In this document: positions 42,663 through 51,732 of the stretch, piece by piece | How positions within the stretch are numbered: position 1 is the stretch's first letter | Layout: the number at the start of each line of letters is the position of its first letter | Origin: CADCTM01 sp049671305 | GTDB lineage: Bacteria > Cyanobacteriota > Cyanobacteriia > Cyanobacteriales > Coleofasciculaceae | Reading direction: 5' to 3' | DNA: 64,000 nucleotides | Assembly: GCA_049671305.1 (NCBI GenBank) | Contig: JBATUR010000065.1 | Location: forward strand, 18,675 to 82,674 | Program-made: the position numbers and the translations under genes | Notes under the pieces: generated by a model | What the model was told of the DNA's origin: nothing | What the model saw: only the letters and a program-made list of their open reading frames with translations | Database searches by the model: none

Positions 42663-43679
42663 TCAAACACTAATAGCGACTTTCCCCAACACCTGCCTCT
42701 GTTCGAGGTGTCGAATTGCTGCGGGGACTTCGCTCAGATTGTAGCGTCGCTCAATCCAGGGGACGATTTTGCTTGCTACGATCAAATCCCTCAACGTGAC
42801 GAGATCCGCTTGATTGGGTTTTGAAGCTAGGGATTTCACTTTCTGGCGAGTGGTTCTCGAAATCCAAGGGCTGAGAAACATCACTTGAAAAAATTGAGCG
42901 GTGGAGCCGCCAATCAAAACATAGGTTCCTTCTGGTGTCAAGGCTGGCAGATAGTCAAGCACTGAACGGTAGGCTGCCGCGTCCAGAATCAGGTCGTAAT
43001 GCTGCCCATTTTTGGTCACGTCTACTTGAGTGTAATCAATAACGTAGTCAGCGCCGAGCGATCGCAGCATATCCATTTTTTTCGTACTGCATACAGCAGT
43101 CACCTCAGCGCCAAATGTCTTGGCAATCTGCACCGCAAACGACCCCACGCCACCAGATGCACCATTAATTAATACTTTTTGCCCCGGCTGAATCTGCCCA
43201 ACATCCCGCAAGCCCTGCAAGGCAGCCAAAGCTGCGCCAGGAACTGTGGCGGCTTCTTCAAAAGTTGTATTGACTGGCTTGATCGCCAATGCCGCTTCGG
43301 TGGTGCAGACGTACTCGGCAAACGCGCCGAAACCAGACTCGGACAAGTCTCCAAACACCTCATCACCAGGCTGAAACTGCGTCACATCTTTGCCAATTGC
43401 TTCAACCCGTCCAGCCATATCACAACCGAGGGTCTTGATTTTGGGCTTGAGTAGCCCCCCAAACATCAGGCGGATGAAGAACGGCGTACCTCGCATCAAA
43501 TGCCAGTCGCTAGCATTCACCGAGGCTCCATAAACCCTCACCAGCACTTGATTGTCCTGGACGGCGGGCTTATGGACATTTTCTAGTCTCAACACATCTG
43601 CTGAACCATACTCGACTTGAACGATCGCTTTCATTTGGCGATCGCCTTGCACAGGAGCGAGGGTGTTTGCTGTTTTCAT
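42663..43679 (-). CDS. Zinc-less MDR/quinone oxidoreductase
   Basis: A 338-residue medium-chain dehydrogenase of the NADPH:quinone oxidoreductase type. GroES-like half with VRVYGASVNASDWH, and a Rossmann half with NGASGGVGSFAVQIAKT. The structural zinc cysteines of alcohol dehydrogenases are missing. An internal ATG (43634) begins the conserved core, but the ATG at 43679 has a GAGAG site. It faces a TetR regulator across paired operators, so it is likely induced by an electrophile or quinone. Confidence 0.85.
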   Translation of the reverse strand: MKTANTLAPVQGDRQMKAIVQVEYGSADVLRLENVHKPAVQDNQVLVRVYGASVNASDWHLMRGTPFFIRLMFGGLLKPKIKTLGCDMAGRVEAIGKDVTQFQPGDEVFGDLSESGFGAFAEYVCTTEAALAIKPVNTTFEEAATVPGAALAALQGLRDVGQIQPGQKVLINGASGGVGSFAVQIAKTFGAEVTAVCSTKKMDMLRSLGADYVIDYTQVDVTKNGQHYDLILDAAAYRSVLDYLPALTPEGTYVLIGGSTAQFFQVMFLSPWISRTTRQKVKSLASKPNQADLVTLRDLIVASKIVPWIERRYNLSEVPAAIRHLEQRQVLGKVAISV

Positions 43680-43740
43680 GATTTTCTCTCAGATTGGGGC
43701 AGAACTGAATTAAGAGCGAGCCAAGCCTCCATCGCTTTGG

Positions 43741-43771
43741 CTTACAATGTAAGTTTAGCTTACGCTGTAAG
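43741..43771. promoter_or_regulatory. Two operator dyads between tetR and the oxidoreductase
   Basis: CTTACAATGTAAG (43741-43753) and CTTACGCTGTAAG (43759-43771) are two copies of one dyad, centres 18 bases apart, in the divergent promoter region. They fit the paired-dimer binding of TetR-type repressors. Confidence 0.75.
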
Positions 43772-43851
43772 TCTGTCAAGATCAATAGTAAACTGAGCCT
43801 CTAGAATTGGGCTTTGCTTTGTCCGTTAAAAATCGAGAAAAGAAGGATTAC

Positions 43852-44520
43852 ATGGCTAAGACAAGCGACTCAGATACTGCGCCCCAAGTCCCTTTAAGCC
43901 GGGAAGGGGTATTGCACGCAGCGATTCGCATGGCTGACAAGAGCGGCATTGAATCGCTCTCAATGCGGAAGCTGGCTCAGGAGCTGGGTGTCCAGGCGAT
44001 GTCGCTGTATAACCACGTGGCGAACAAGGATGACATATTGGATGGCATCGTCGATATAGTTGCCAGCGAGATTGAGGCGCCGAATCTTGGTGTTGACTGG
44101 AAGATTGCCATGCAGCGGCGGGCGATTTCAGCTCATGAGGTGCTGGTACGTCACCCCTGGGCGACAATGGCGATCGTGTCACGGGCGAATGTGGGACCTG
44201 CAATGTTGCGCTATGTGGATGCGACGCTGGGCTGTCTATGCGAGGCGGGCTTTTCGTTGGAGATGGCAGATCATGCCTGGAATGCGATCGACAGCCATAT
44301 TTATGGATTCACGCTTCAGGAGCTGAATTTTCCGTTTGAGGCGGCGGAGTATTCGGAAGTGGCGCAGACCGGACTTTCACTCATCCCTGCTCACCAGTAC
44401 CCTTACCTCAATAGGCTCACCCATCATGTCATAGAGGGGCGTTATGACGGTATTCATGACTTCGAGTTTGGACTGGAGTTGATTCTTAATGGACTCGATA
44501 AATTTCGATACAAGGTTTGA
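43852..44520 (+). CDS. TetR-family regulator
   Basis: A 222-residue repressor. The ATG at 43852 has AGAAGGA about 6 bases before it; the frame is open 15 codons further. HTH at about residues 20-65 (LSMRKLAQELGVQAMSLYNH), then a C-terminal helical ligand-binding part of the TetR_C_1 type. Divergent from the oxidoreductase gene and probably represses both from the dyads at 43741-43771. Its codon use is richer in G and C than the neighbours by eye, as is part of the partner gene, suggesting recent acquisition of the pair. Confidence 0.88.
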   Translation: MAKTSDSDTAPQVPLSREGVLHAAIRMADKSGIESLSMRKLAQELGVQAMSLYNHVANKDDILDGIVDIVASEIEAPNLGVDWKIAMQRRAISAHEVLVRHPWATMAIVSRANVGPAMLRYVDATLGCLCEAGFSLEMADHAWNAIDSHIYGFTLQELNFPFEAAEYSEVAQTGLSLIPAHQYPYLNRLTHHVIEGRYDGIHDFEFGLELILNGLDKFRYKV

Positions 44521-44597
44521 TGGGTGGTTCGCGTCGGCGTAGCCAAGGTAGAGTTTAAGCGATCGCAACTAATGATTTCTGACTAAATTTCGCCAAA

Positions 44598-46007
44598 CTA
44601 AAACTCAAAACTTTCTTCCCCACTACCTTCATGGACAGTTTTCACCCATTTCAGCCGCTTCGGGCGTACAGAAATCCGAGCCGTAATACTGGCAATCATC
44701 AACATCCAATGCAACATATAAAATGTGCCTCGTAATGTCTGCCAAATTGTTACAAAAAAGTTGGAAACTGTTAAAGGTTCTTGACTGTAACGCCGTAATC
44801 CGGTATACATTCCAATCAAAGGCAGAGCTAGGGCAAGAGCAGTTAAAGGTGTCAAAATTGGGGGACGGTTGCGGGCAATTGCCATTAAACAATCAGGAAT
44901 AGCGGCAGCAGGCAACAAGTACTGCATAATCATAAATGAAAACAAATCCAGGGTTTTCCGTGTCCCCATGCGGTTACTAGCAATTAGGCGCCAGTAGTCC
45001 AAATAACGCTGATATCCTCCTTCTCCCCAACGGTTGCGTTGATGCCAAAGCGCTAAAGCTGTGGTAACGCCTTCTTCTTCAACGGCGGGGCAGTCTAAAA
45101 AGCCAATATCCCACTTATCCAAATGCAGGCGAATTGTCAAGTCTAAGTCATCGGTAATTGTTTCTTCATTCCAACCACCGCAACGCTCTAACGCCACGCG
45201 GCGCATAAATTGACCATTTCCTCGTAATTCGCCAATACCACCGATCGCAATGCGTTGTTGTTGGATATAGCTATCAAATGCCATTTCTGCCATTTGCCCT
45301 TTTGTCCAGAAATTTTGCGAGTCATTGGCGATCGCTTTTCTCACCTGCACTGCCCCCATTTCTGGCTGACTAAACAACGGCAACACACGTCGCAGCAAGT
45401 CTTTAGTCACTTTAGCATCGGCATCAAATACGCCAACAAACTGTCCCTTCGTCAGCGGCAAAACCTGATTCAACGCCCCAGATTTTCCACCACCGGCAAA
45501 TTCCTGACGATGCAAAACTTTGAGCTGAGGATAAACTTCTGCCAATTCGTCTAATAATTCTGGCGTGCCATCAGTACTATGATCATCAATTACCCAAACT
45601 TCATAGCGGCTTGCTGGGTAATCTAAATTACATAACATCCTGACAAGATTACTGATCACAAATTCCTCGTTTTTTGCCGCTACCAGCAAAGAAACATAAG
45701 GTACAGGCTCACCAGCCAAAATCGGTTCTGGCGTTTTTACTGGTTGAGCCAGCAAAAACCGCACTGTTTGAATTCCTAATAGCCCTGTTAACCCAAAAAT
45801 GAACCAAGAACCCCAAGAAACCAAATGAAGCGCAATTGTACCACTCCACAGCAAAGTTAATACCAATGCCGCCTTGCTGCGGCGTCCTTCTAGTCCTTGA
45901 AAGAAGAACTCATTCTCAAATTCTTCTTCATCTAAATCAGATAACAAAGAGCTAATCGGATCAAGCTCGTCGCCAGAATCGTCTTGTAACCAGGAATTCT
46001 CCGGCAT
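44598..46007 (-). CDS. Membrane glycosyltransferase, family 2
   Basis: A 469-residue processive-type glycosyltransferase. Two membrane helices near residues 45-85, then a GT-A catalytic domain with VIDDHSTDGTPE, DADAKV, ITDDLDL and QRNRW, the D,D,D,QxxRW pattern of cellulose- and chitin-synthase-like enzymes. C-terminal membrane helices follow. It probably makes or modifies an extracellular polysaccharide; the sugar is not evident. Confidence 0.85.
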   Translation of the reverse strand: MPENSWLQDDSGDELDPISSLLSDLDEEEFENEFFFQGLEGRRSKAALVLTLLWSGTIALHLVSWGSWFIFGLTGLLGIQTVRFLLAQPVKTPEPILAGEPVPYVSLLVAAKNEEFVISNLVRMLCNLDYPASRYEVWVIDDHSTDGTPELLDELAEVYPQLKVLHRQEFAGGGKSGALNQVLPLTKGQFVGVFDADAKVTKDLLRRVLPLFSQPEMGAVQVRKAIANDSQNFWTKGQMAEMAFDSYIQQQRIAIGGIGELRGNGQFMRRVALERCGGWNEETITDDLDLTIRLHLDKWDIGFLDCPAVEEEGVTTALALWHQRNRWGEGGYQRYLDYWRLIASNRMGTRKTLDLFSFMIMQYLLPAAAIPDCLMAIARNRPPILTPLTALALALPLIGMYTGLRRYSQEPLTVSNFFVTIWQTLRGTFYMLHWMLMIASITARISVRPKRLKWVKTVHEGSGEESFEF

Positions 46008-46222
46008 AATTTACTTAGTTCAATCTCCAATACCTATTAATGCTCATACCAATACTGGTATAAGCTAGCACCCATCTGTGTATGCTTAGTTATGCTCAAT
46101 TGTATCGAAATTATTAAATTTCTTATACTTTTAGGAGAATTCTTAATTTATTGAGTCTGTAAGAGGCGTGAGAACGTTCAATTTATTTTGAACGATTCAA
46201 CTTTAAATGTGTGTGGAGACAA

Positions 46223-47500
46223 ATGGAAACGGCAATAATAACAACCGCTTGGGGACTGGGTTCTATCCTTTGGGTAGAACTCGTGCGAGACTTCTACCAT
46301 GTCTTATCTCATCAATGGCAGCCTTTATATCGGTTGCACGTCTGGCATCATCGAGTTTTTCGCCCAGATTTAACGGCGACGAGTGAGACAATTTATCGGC
46401 AGGCGCATTGGTACAATGATGTGCCAGAATGCTTGGCGATGCTGAGTATGAGCTTTTTGTTATGGGGCGTGGCTTTTACGGTTACACCTCAACAACATTT
46501 TGCCGCCTTAGTTGGTTCTCTTTATACTCTGACATTTTTACTCAGTGCGATCGCTCGTGGTTGTGGCTTCTCCTGGGCTCATGAATTAACTGATCTTACC
46601 CATTTACCGGGTCCTTTTTTGACGCCGCCTTCGCTTTGGAGTGTTAATCGTACCTACCATTGGCGGCATCATTTTGATAACCAAAAGGCTTACTATTGCG
46701 GAACATTAACTTTGGTGGACAAGCTTATGGGAACAGCACTTTCTTTAAAAGGTAAGACAGTTGCCGTTACGGGCGCTTCAGGAACATTAGGGACAAGTCT
46801 GCTGAAACAGTTGCAGGCGCGGGGGGCAAAAGTGATTGCTCTAACTTCTAGCCAAAAAAATATTAACCTGAGTGAGAATGTACCTGTAAAAACCCTGACT
46901 TGGCAAGTGGGAAATGAATCAGAATTAGCGCCACACTTAGAAAAAGTCGATATTTTGATTCTCAATCATGGCATAAATGTGCATGGTGAACGCAGCCCAG
47001 AAGCGATCGCTAAATCTTATGAAATCAACACTTTTTCGAGTTTGCGCTTGCTTGAACTCTTTTTTACCACAGTCCGCACTAACCAAGATATCGCCACCAA
47101 AGAAGTTTGGGTAAATACCTCAGAAGCGGAAGTTAGTCCCGCTTTTAGTCCTTTATATGAATTAAGCAAACGCGCTTTGGGAGACTTGGTAACATTACGA
47201 CGGCTTGATGCACCCTGTATCGTGCGTAAACTGATTTTGGGACCTTTTAAAAGTAATCTCAATCCCATTGGTATCATGTCGGCGGATCAAGTTGCTGCTT
47301 CCATCATCAAATTAGCAGTTAGGGATGTTCGTAATATCATTGTGACGATTAATCCTTTAACCTTTGTGGCTTATCCGATTAAGGAATTTGCTAGGGCAAC
47401 CTACTTTAAACTGTTTAGCCAGAAAACAAAGGCAATAACTAGCTTACAATCTTCCTCGTTAGTAGCCGATCAGGCATCTGCCTCAAGGATAGTCAATTAA
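46223..47500 (+). CDS. Fused sterol-desaturase-like / short-chain dehydrogenase protein
   Basis: A 425-residue fusion from the ATG at 46223 (GGAG just upstream; the frame is open 4 codons more). The N-terminal half is a membrane hydroxylase-like domain with di-iron histidine clusters (LHVWHHRVF and YHWRHHFDN) and hydrophobic segments. The C-terminal half (from about 180) is an SDR with VTGASGTLGTSLL and a catalytic YELSK-type segment. Such a fusion suggests sequential oxidation of a lipid. Cyanobacterial homologues exist, but the substrate is not known to me. Confidence 0.8.
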   Translation: METAIITTAWGLGSILWVELVRDFYHVLSHQWQPLYRLHVWHHRVFRPDLTATSETIYRQAHWYNDVPECLAMLSMSFLLWGVAFTVTPQQHFAALVGSLYTLTFLLSAIARGCGFSWAHELTDLTHLPGPFLTPPSLWSVNRTYHWRHHFDNQKAYYCGTLTLVDKLMGTALSLKGKTVAVTGASGTLGTSLLKQLQARGAKVIALTSSQKNINLSENVPVKTLTWQVGNESELAPHLEKVDILILNHGINVHGERSPEAIAKSYEINTFSSLRLLELFFTTVRTNQDIATKEVWVNTSEAEVSPAFSPLYELSKRALGDLVTLRRLDAPCIVRKLILGPFKSNLNPIGIMSADQVAASIIKLAVRDVRNIIVTINPLTFVAYPIKEFARATYFKLFSQKTKAITSLQSSSLVADQASASRIVN

Positions 47501-47736
47501 ATCAAGTCAAGTTAGCTTTGACGTGAGCTTCGCTAACAGTTCAGTTAAACTAAGGGCAATCGGGTTTTGTTGAAGATGAATGCTTAAATTTAGAAAGTGA
47601 TCGTCATTGTCAGACCTCAAAATTCAGACAAGACGAATTTTGCTGCCTAAATCATCTCAGCTTGATTTGTTTAGTGAAACTAGATTTGAGAAAACAAGAT
47701 AGTATCAGCCTCAGAACATAAATCCAAAATTAACTT

Positions 47737-48111
47737 ATGTCTATCGAAAAACTACAACCTGCTGACAAAGGTGTTGTTGGGATGTATATGCCTTACTACC
47801 AAGGGGCAAAGCGTAATATGTTACCCCTGGCATTGAGTCTTTATCAACAAGGTTCTTTGGAAGGATCTCGCCGTATTGAAGGTGGTGAAAGTATTCCGTT
47901 TGTTGCCACTTGGTTTGTATCAAAACTACCTGCTGACTTGACTCGGATTCGTTTACAGTTTGATGGCAATGCGGAATTGAGTTATGAGGTGACGATGGCA
48001 AATTCTGAGTTTATGAATTACTTGATTGAAGTAATTATGAATTTTAGGCGATCGCGTTTGACTGATTTTACTCAGGCATTTTATCGCAAGCTGCTACGCA
48101 TTGATGAATAA
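47737..48111 (+). CDS. ebsA: EbsA-like type IV pilus assembly protein
   Basis: A 124-residue soluble protein starting MSIEKLQPADKGVVGMYMPYY, conserved in cyanobacteria. In Synechococcus elongatus a protein of this kind, EbsA, is part of the pilus assembly complex and its loss affects biofilm formation and pilation. The next gene is a phosphotransacetylase-like protein, the neighbour I recall for ebsA in other cyanobacteria. Identification is from length, start and context. Confidence 0.65.
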   Translation: MSIEKLQPADKGVVGMYMPYYQGAKRNMLPLALSLYQQGSLEGSRRIEGGESIPFVATWFVSKLPADLTRIRLQFDGNAELSYEVTMANSEFMNYLIEVIMNFRRSRLTDFTQAFYRKLLRIDE

Positions 48112-48159
48112 TCGCAGGTTGAAATTAGCAATTAAACAATTATCAGGAGTGAAAAGGGA

Positions 48160-49248
48160 GTGGCAAAATCCGCTAAATATTTACTGATTGGATCAACAGA
48201 AGCTTATAGTGGTAAGTCGGCAACGATTATTGGTATTGCTCATCAGCTACAAGAAAAAGGGTTGGATATTGCTTATGGTAAACCTTTAGGAACTTGTCTC
48301 AGTTCTGATCCGGATGCTATTGAAGAAGATGTGCGGTTTATGACCGAGGTTCTCAATTTACCTCAAAAGAAAGTGCGATCGCCTTTGCTTTCTCTAGACG
48401 CCGACACGATTCACAAACGCTTACAGGGAGAGGATACTAAGGATTATTGTCATTCCCTCAAAGAGTATCTTCAGCAAACAAGTGGCGATTTGATCTTGTT
48501 AGAAGGACCAGGTAATCTTAGCGAGGGCAGTTTATTTAATTTATCTTTGTTGGAGATGGCTCAAGAAATTAATACTACTGTAGTTTTGGTAGTTCGCTAT
48601 CATTCGGTTTTGCTGGTAGAAAATATCTTGTTTGCTAAACAATATTTTGGTAAATATTTGGCGGGAGTATTAATTAATGATATTCCAACTGACCAATTAG
48701 CAACCGCTCAATCGACGATTCGACCATTTCTAGAAAAGCACAATATTCCTGTTTTAGGAATGACCCCAAGAAGTGAATTGTTACGCAGTGTTAGTGTCCG
48801 AGAACTGGTTTTTCAGCTAAAAGCCGAAGTTCTTTGTCGTTCTGACCGCTTAGATTTGATGGTAGAAAGCTTGACAATTGGGGCAATGAATGTTAACTCA
48901 GCGCTGAAATATTTCCGCAAGCGCCGCAATATGGCAGTAGTAACAGGAGGCGATCGCACTGACATACAAATGGCAGCCCTAGAAACCTCTACTCAGTGCC
49001 TAATTCTGACTGGACAATTGCCACCGCAATCTTTTATCATCAACCGTGCTGAAGAGTTGGAAGTCCCCGTCCTCTCGGTTGATTTGGATACACTCACCAC
49101 CGTTGAGATTATTAACCATGCCTTTGGTCAAGTGCGCCTGCACGAACCCATTAAAGTGGAGTGTATGCGAAATTTGATGGCTGAACATTTCGATATTAAC
49201 CGCCTAATGAGTCAGCTTGGTTTAGAACCTGCAATTCCAGCACTGTAA
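48160..49248 (+). CDS. BioD-like / DRTGG-domain phosphotransacetylase-related protein
   Basis: A 362-residue protein starting at a GTG with AGGAG upstream. The N-terminal half is a P-loop domain (GSTEAYSGKSATIIGIAHQL) of the dethiobiotin synthase-like type, and the C-terminal part matches the DRTGG domain of bacterial phosphate acetyltransferases. The transferase domain proper is absent, so it probably regulates rather than catalyses. It lies 48 bases after the ebsA-like gene. Confidence 0.78.
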   Translation: MAKSAKYLLIGSTEAYSGKSATIIGIAHQLQEKGLDIAYGKPLGTCLSSDPDAIEEDVRFMTEVLNLPQKKVRSPLLSLDADTIHKRLQGEDTKDYCHSLKEYLQQTSGDLILLEGPGNLSEGSLFNLSLLEMAQEINTTVVLVVRYHSVLLVENILFAKQYFGKYLAGVLINDIPTDQLATAQSTIRPFLEKHNIPVLGMTPRSELLRSVSVRELVFQLKAEVLCRSDRLDLMVESLTIGAMNVNSALKYFRKRRNMAVVTGGDRTDIQMAALETSTQCLILTGQLPPQSFIINRAEELEVPVLSVDLDTLTTVEIINHAFGQVRLHEPIKVECMRNLMAEHFDINRLMSQLGLEPAIPAL

Positions 49249-49364
49249 TTTTGTAGCACTCCCAAGATCTTGCCTGCTCAATCTAGACGGGCAAGATAGC
49301 GACTCGATTGGTAAAATCAACTCTAAAAGTTGCATAGTAAAAGAAAGTAGCAATATGAGTCAAA

Positions 49365-49904
49365 ATGGCGATCGCCCACGCGATTTTAGTATCACTAATT
49401 AACACTCCTGCGAGTGGCTATGAACTGGCAAAACAATTTGAGGCTTCAGTCGGCTTTTTCTGGAAAGCCACCTATCAGCAGATTTATCGGGAATTGACCA
49501 AGTTAGAAGATTTAGGCTGGATTATTGCTGAGGTAATTGCTCAAGAAACTCGCCCCGACAAAAAGCTTTATACAGTTACAGAATTGGGCAGATTGCAGTT
49601 AATTGAGTGGATGACTCGTACGTGTGAACCTGCAGTAATTAAAGATGATTTGCTGGTAAAAATCTTTGCTGGCTATCTAATTCCTGAACAAAAGTTGATA
49701 AAAGAAATAGAGCATCATCGCCAAATTCACGCCGAAAAACTCAAAGCTTATCAAGATATTGAGCAGCAATGTTTTGCTAATCCGCAAACCCTGACTCATC
49801 AACAAAAATATCAATATCTAACTCTCCGCAAAGGCATCGGTTACGAAACAGATTGGATTAATTGGTGTGAGGAAGCAATTGAGCTTTTGCAACCAGAAAA
49901 ATGA
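49365..49904 (+). CDS. PadR-family transcriptional regulator
   Basis: A 179-residue protein. An N-terminal winged helix (about residues 1-85) has LINTPASGYELAKQF and KATYQQIYRELTKLEDLG; the C-terminal helical dimerisation part is Vir-type. PadR repressors respond to phenolics or other small molecules. Its stop overlaps the next start (ATGA), so it is co-translated with the sugar kinase. Confidence 0.88.
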   Translation: MAIAHAILVSLINTPASGYELAKQFEASVGFFWKATYQQIYRELTKLEDLGWIIAEVIAQETRPDKKLYTVTELGRLQLIEWMTRTCEPAVIKDDLLVKIFAGYLIPEQKLIKEIEHHRQIHAEKLKAYQDIEQQCFANPQTLTHQQKYQYLTLRKGIGYETDWINWCEEAIELLQPEK

Positions 49905-50824
49905 AACCAATTATTGTTTTCGGCAGCATTAATTTAGACTTGGTAACAAAAACGCCTCGCTTACCGATGGCGGGTGAAACGCTGCAAGGATCGGAATTTT
50001 TTACGGCTGCAGGTGGCAAAGGGGCAAATCAAGCCGTGGCGGCGGCGCGACTGGGTGCGACAACTCACTTGGTAGGGCGTCTAGGTGATGATCAGTTTGG
50101 GCGTCAGTTGCTGTCTGGGTTACGGGCAGAGGGCATTGAGACGGCTGCTATTTTGGTTGATGCAGGGGCGACTGGTGTGGCGGTGATTACGGTGGATGAT
50201 GCGGGTGAAAATAACATCATCATTGTGGCGGGTGTAAATGGGCGCGTTTGTCAGCAGGATGTTGAGCGACTTAGCCCTTTGTTGCCAGGAGCGGCGGCGT
50301 TATTATTACAATTTGAAATTGGGATGCCTGCGGTTTTGGCGGCGGCTCAAGCGGCACACAGGGCAGGTATACGAGTGATTTTAGATCCTGCACCAGCTCA
50401 AGATATTCCGCCGGAGTTGTATCCATTGGTTGATATCATCACACCAAATGAAGTTGAGGCAAGTCAGTTAGTTGGGTTTGCCGTGGATGGGGAAGCAGTG
50501 GCGTATCAGGCAGCTTTTGAGTTGAGGCGGCGGGGTGTGAAAGTGGCGATTGTGAAATTAGGCAACCAAGGTGTAGTCTGTGCAACAAGTACAGAAAGCT
50601 TCCATATACCAGCCTTTTCCGTCGCTGCAGTTGATACAGTTGCGGCGGGCGATGCCTTTAATGGTGGTTTGGCAGTGGCTTTGGCTGAAGGTTATTGCTT
50701 ACGAGAGGCAGTTGTTTGGGGTGCGGCGGCAGGGGCGCTAACGGCAACTAAAGCTGGGGCACAGCCTGCATTGCCTGATCGAGCAACTTTGCAGGCATTT
50801 TTGCAAGCACGAGGTATTAAGTAA
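49901..50824 (+). CDS. rbsK: Ribokinase (PfkB family)
   Basis: A 307-residue sugar kinase with GSINLDLVTKTPRLP and AAGGKGANQAVAAARLG (first PfkB signature), and DTVAAGDAFNGGLA holding the catalytic Asp and anion hole. Phosphorylates ribose or a similar sugar. Downstream and overlapping a PadR gene by 4 bases, which may control it. Confidence 0.9.
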   Translation: MKPIIVFGSINLDLVTKTPRLPMAGETLQGSEFFTAAGGKGANQAVAAARLGATTHLVGRLGDDQFGRQLLSGLRAEGIETAAILVDAGATGVAVITVDDAGENNIIIVAGVNGRVCQQDVERLSPLLPGAAALLLQFEIGMPAVLAAAQAAHRAGIRVILDPAPAQDIPPELYPLVDIITPNEVEASQLVGFAVDGEAVAYQAAFELRRRGVKVAIVKLGNQGVVCATSTESFHIPAFSVAAVDTVAAGDAFNGGLAVALAEGYCLREAVVWGAAAGALTATKAGAQPALPDRATLQAFLQARGIK

Positions 50825-50867
50825 ATTTTATCTTTAATTCAAGCTTGAAATAGCTGCTAAATGTAAC

Positions 50868-51299
50868 TTATTTACCGATATCCTCATTCCATAATTCTGG
50901 TTTTTCCTGAATGAATTCGCTCATCATTTGCTTACATTCATCTAAGTTTAAATCTACCACTTCTACGCCATGAGATTCCATAAATTGCTTTGCACCAGCA
51001 AAAGTTTCTGACTCACCAGCAATAACTTTTTTAATACCAAATTGTACAACTGCGCCTGCACAGAGATAACAAGGCATTAAAGTTGAATAAAGTGTGGTTT
51101 CTTGGTAGTTGCCAATTCTGCCCGCATTGCGTAGACAATCGATTTCTGCATGGGTAACAGGATCGCTATCTTGAACACGCTTATTATGTCCTTTGCCTAC
51201 AATTTTACCGTCTTTGATGATTACTGAACCAATGGGAATGCCGCCTTCACTCAATCCTTGTTTTGCTTCGGCAATTGCTGCTGCCATAAACTCGTCCAT
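50868..51299 (-). CDS. Cytosine/nucleoside deaminase, fungal FCY1-like
   Basis: A 143-residue zinc deaminase. Zinc and catalytic residues: HAEID and PCYLCAG. Several segments resemble yeast cytosine deaminase Fcy1 rather than bacterial TadA: GGIPIGSVIIKDGKIVG at the start, SDPVTHAEI in the middle, and a C-terminus of FIQEKPELWNEDIGK compared with Fcy1's FIDERPQDWFEDIG. TadA hallmarks (the PN in the N-terminal loop and the tRNA-binding tail) are not seen. Cytosine to uracil conversion is likely. Confidence 0.78.
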   Translation of the reverse strand: MDEFMAAAIAEAKQGLSEGGIPIGSVIIKDGKIVGKGHNKRVQDSDPVTHAEIDCLRNAGRIGNYQETTLYSTLMPCYLCAGAVVQFGIKKVIAGESETFAGAKQFMESHGVEVVDLNLDECKQMMSEFIQEKPELWNEDIGK

Positions 51300-51383
51300 A
51301 GTTTTATTTTGGCTGACGGTAATTATTGTGTATTAAGATAATTTTAGATGATTTATTCTTTATCCAACTTAAAAATTAGCTAG

Positions 51384-51563
51384 CTAATCAAGTAACCGGC
51401 GGCGTCGATTAGCTACCAGCTTTTGAGAATTTCTTCTTGGTAAATCAGAGGCATCCATTGTTAAAGATAAAACAGATAGCACTCCTAAAATGACAGCAAT
51501 AATTGCTGCTAAGAAAAATCCCATACCAAAACCACAGGCGAAACCAGAAATAAAGTTATTCAT
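51384..51563 (-). CDS. Small single-helix membrane protein
   Basis: A 59-residue frame starting at ATG 51563: FACGFGMGFFLAAIIA begins a long hydrophobic stretch (about residues 5-36), then a basic tail with RRNSQK and RRRRLL. Positive charges after the helix suggest the C-terminus stays in the cytoplasm. It has no clear ribosome site and lies alone between convergent or spaced genes. Not recognised; it could be chance, although the composition looks real. Confidence 0.4.
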   Translation of the reverse strand: MNNFISGFACGFGMGFFLAAIIAVILGVLSVLSLTMDASDLPRRNSQKLVANRRRRLLD

Positions 51564-51732
51564 GACATAAAAAAGCTTTGTGAGTATCCATGAGGTGTTA
51601 GGAAGTTATTACGCCGTGGCAACCCTGAACTGATATTTCCTGCTCAATTCACTTTTTCAACCACTAACATCCCTACTCCGGAAACTGAGGAAAGATTTTC
51701 TGAGGTCAAGGCTTTGTTATGAATATTGGTAA

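Noticed and set aside
43856..44326. Long frames overlapping tetR on both strands
   Set aside because: They arise from the GC-rich codon use of tetR; the TetR frame has a clear HTH and ribosome site.
49267..49297. Inverted repeat ATCTTGCC/GGCAAGAT after the phosphotransacetylase-like gene
   Set aside because: It lacks a T-run and is short; a terminator is possible but not supported.
50868..51299. tRNA adenosine deaminase (TadA)
   Set aside because: Shares the zinc motif, but the C-terminus and other segments resemble fungal cytosine deaminase.
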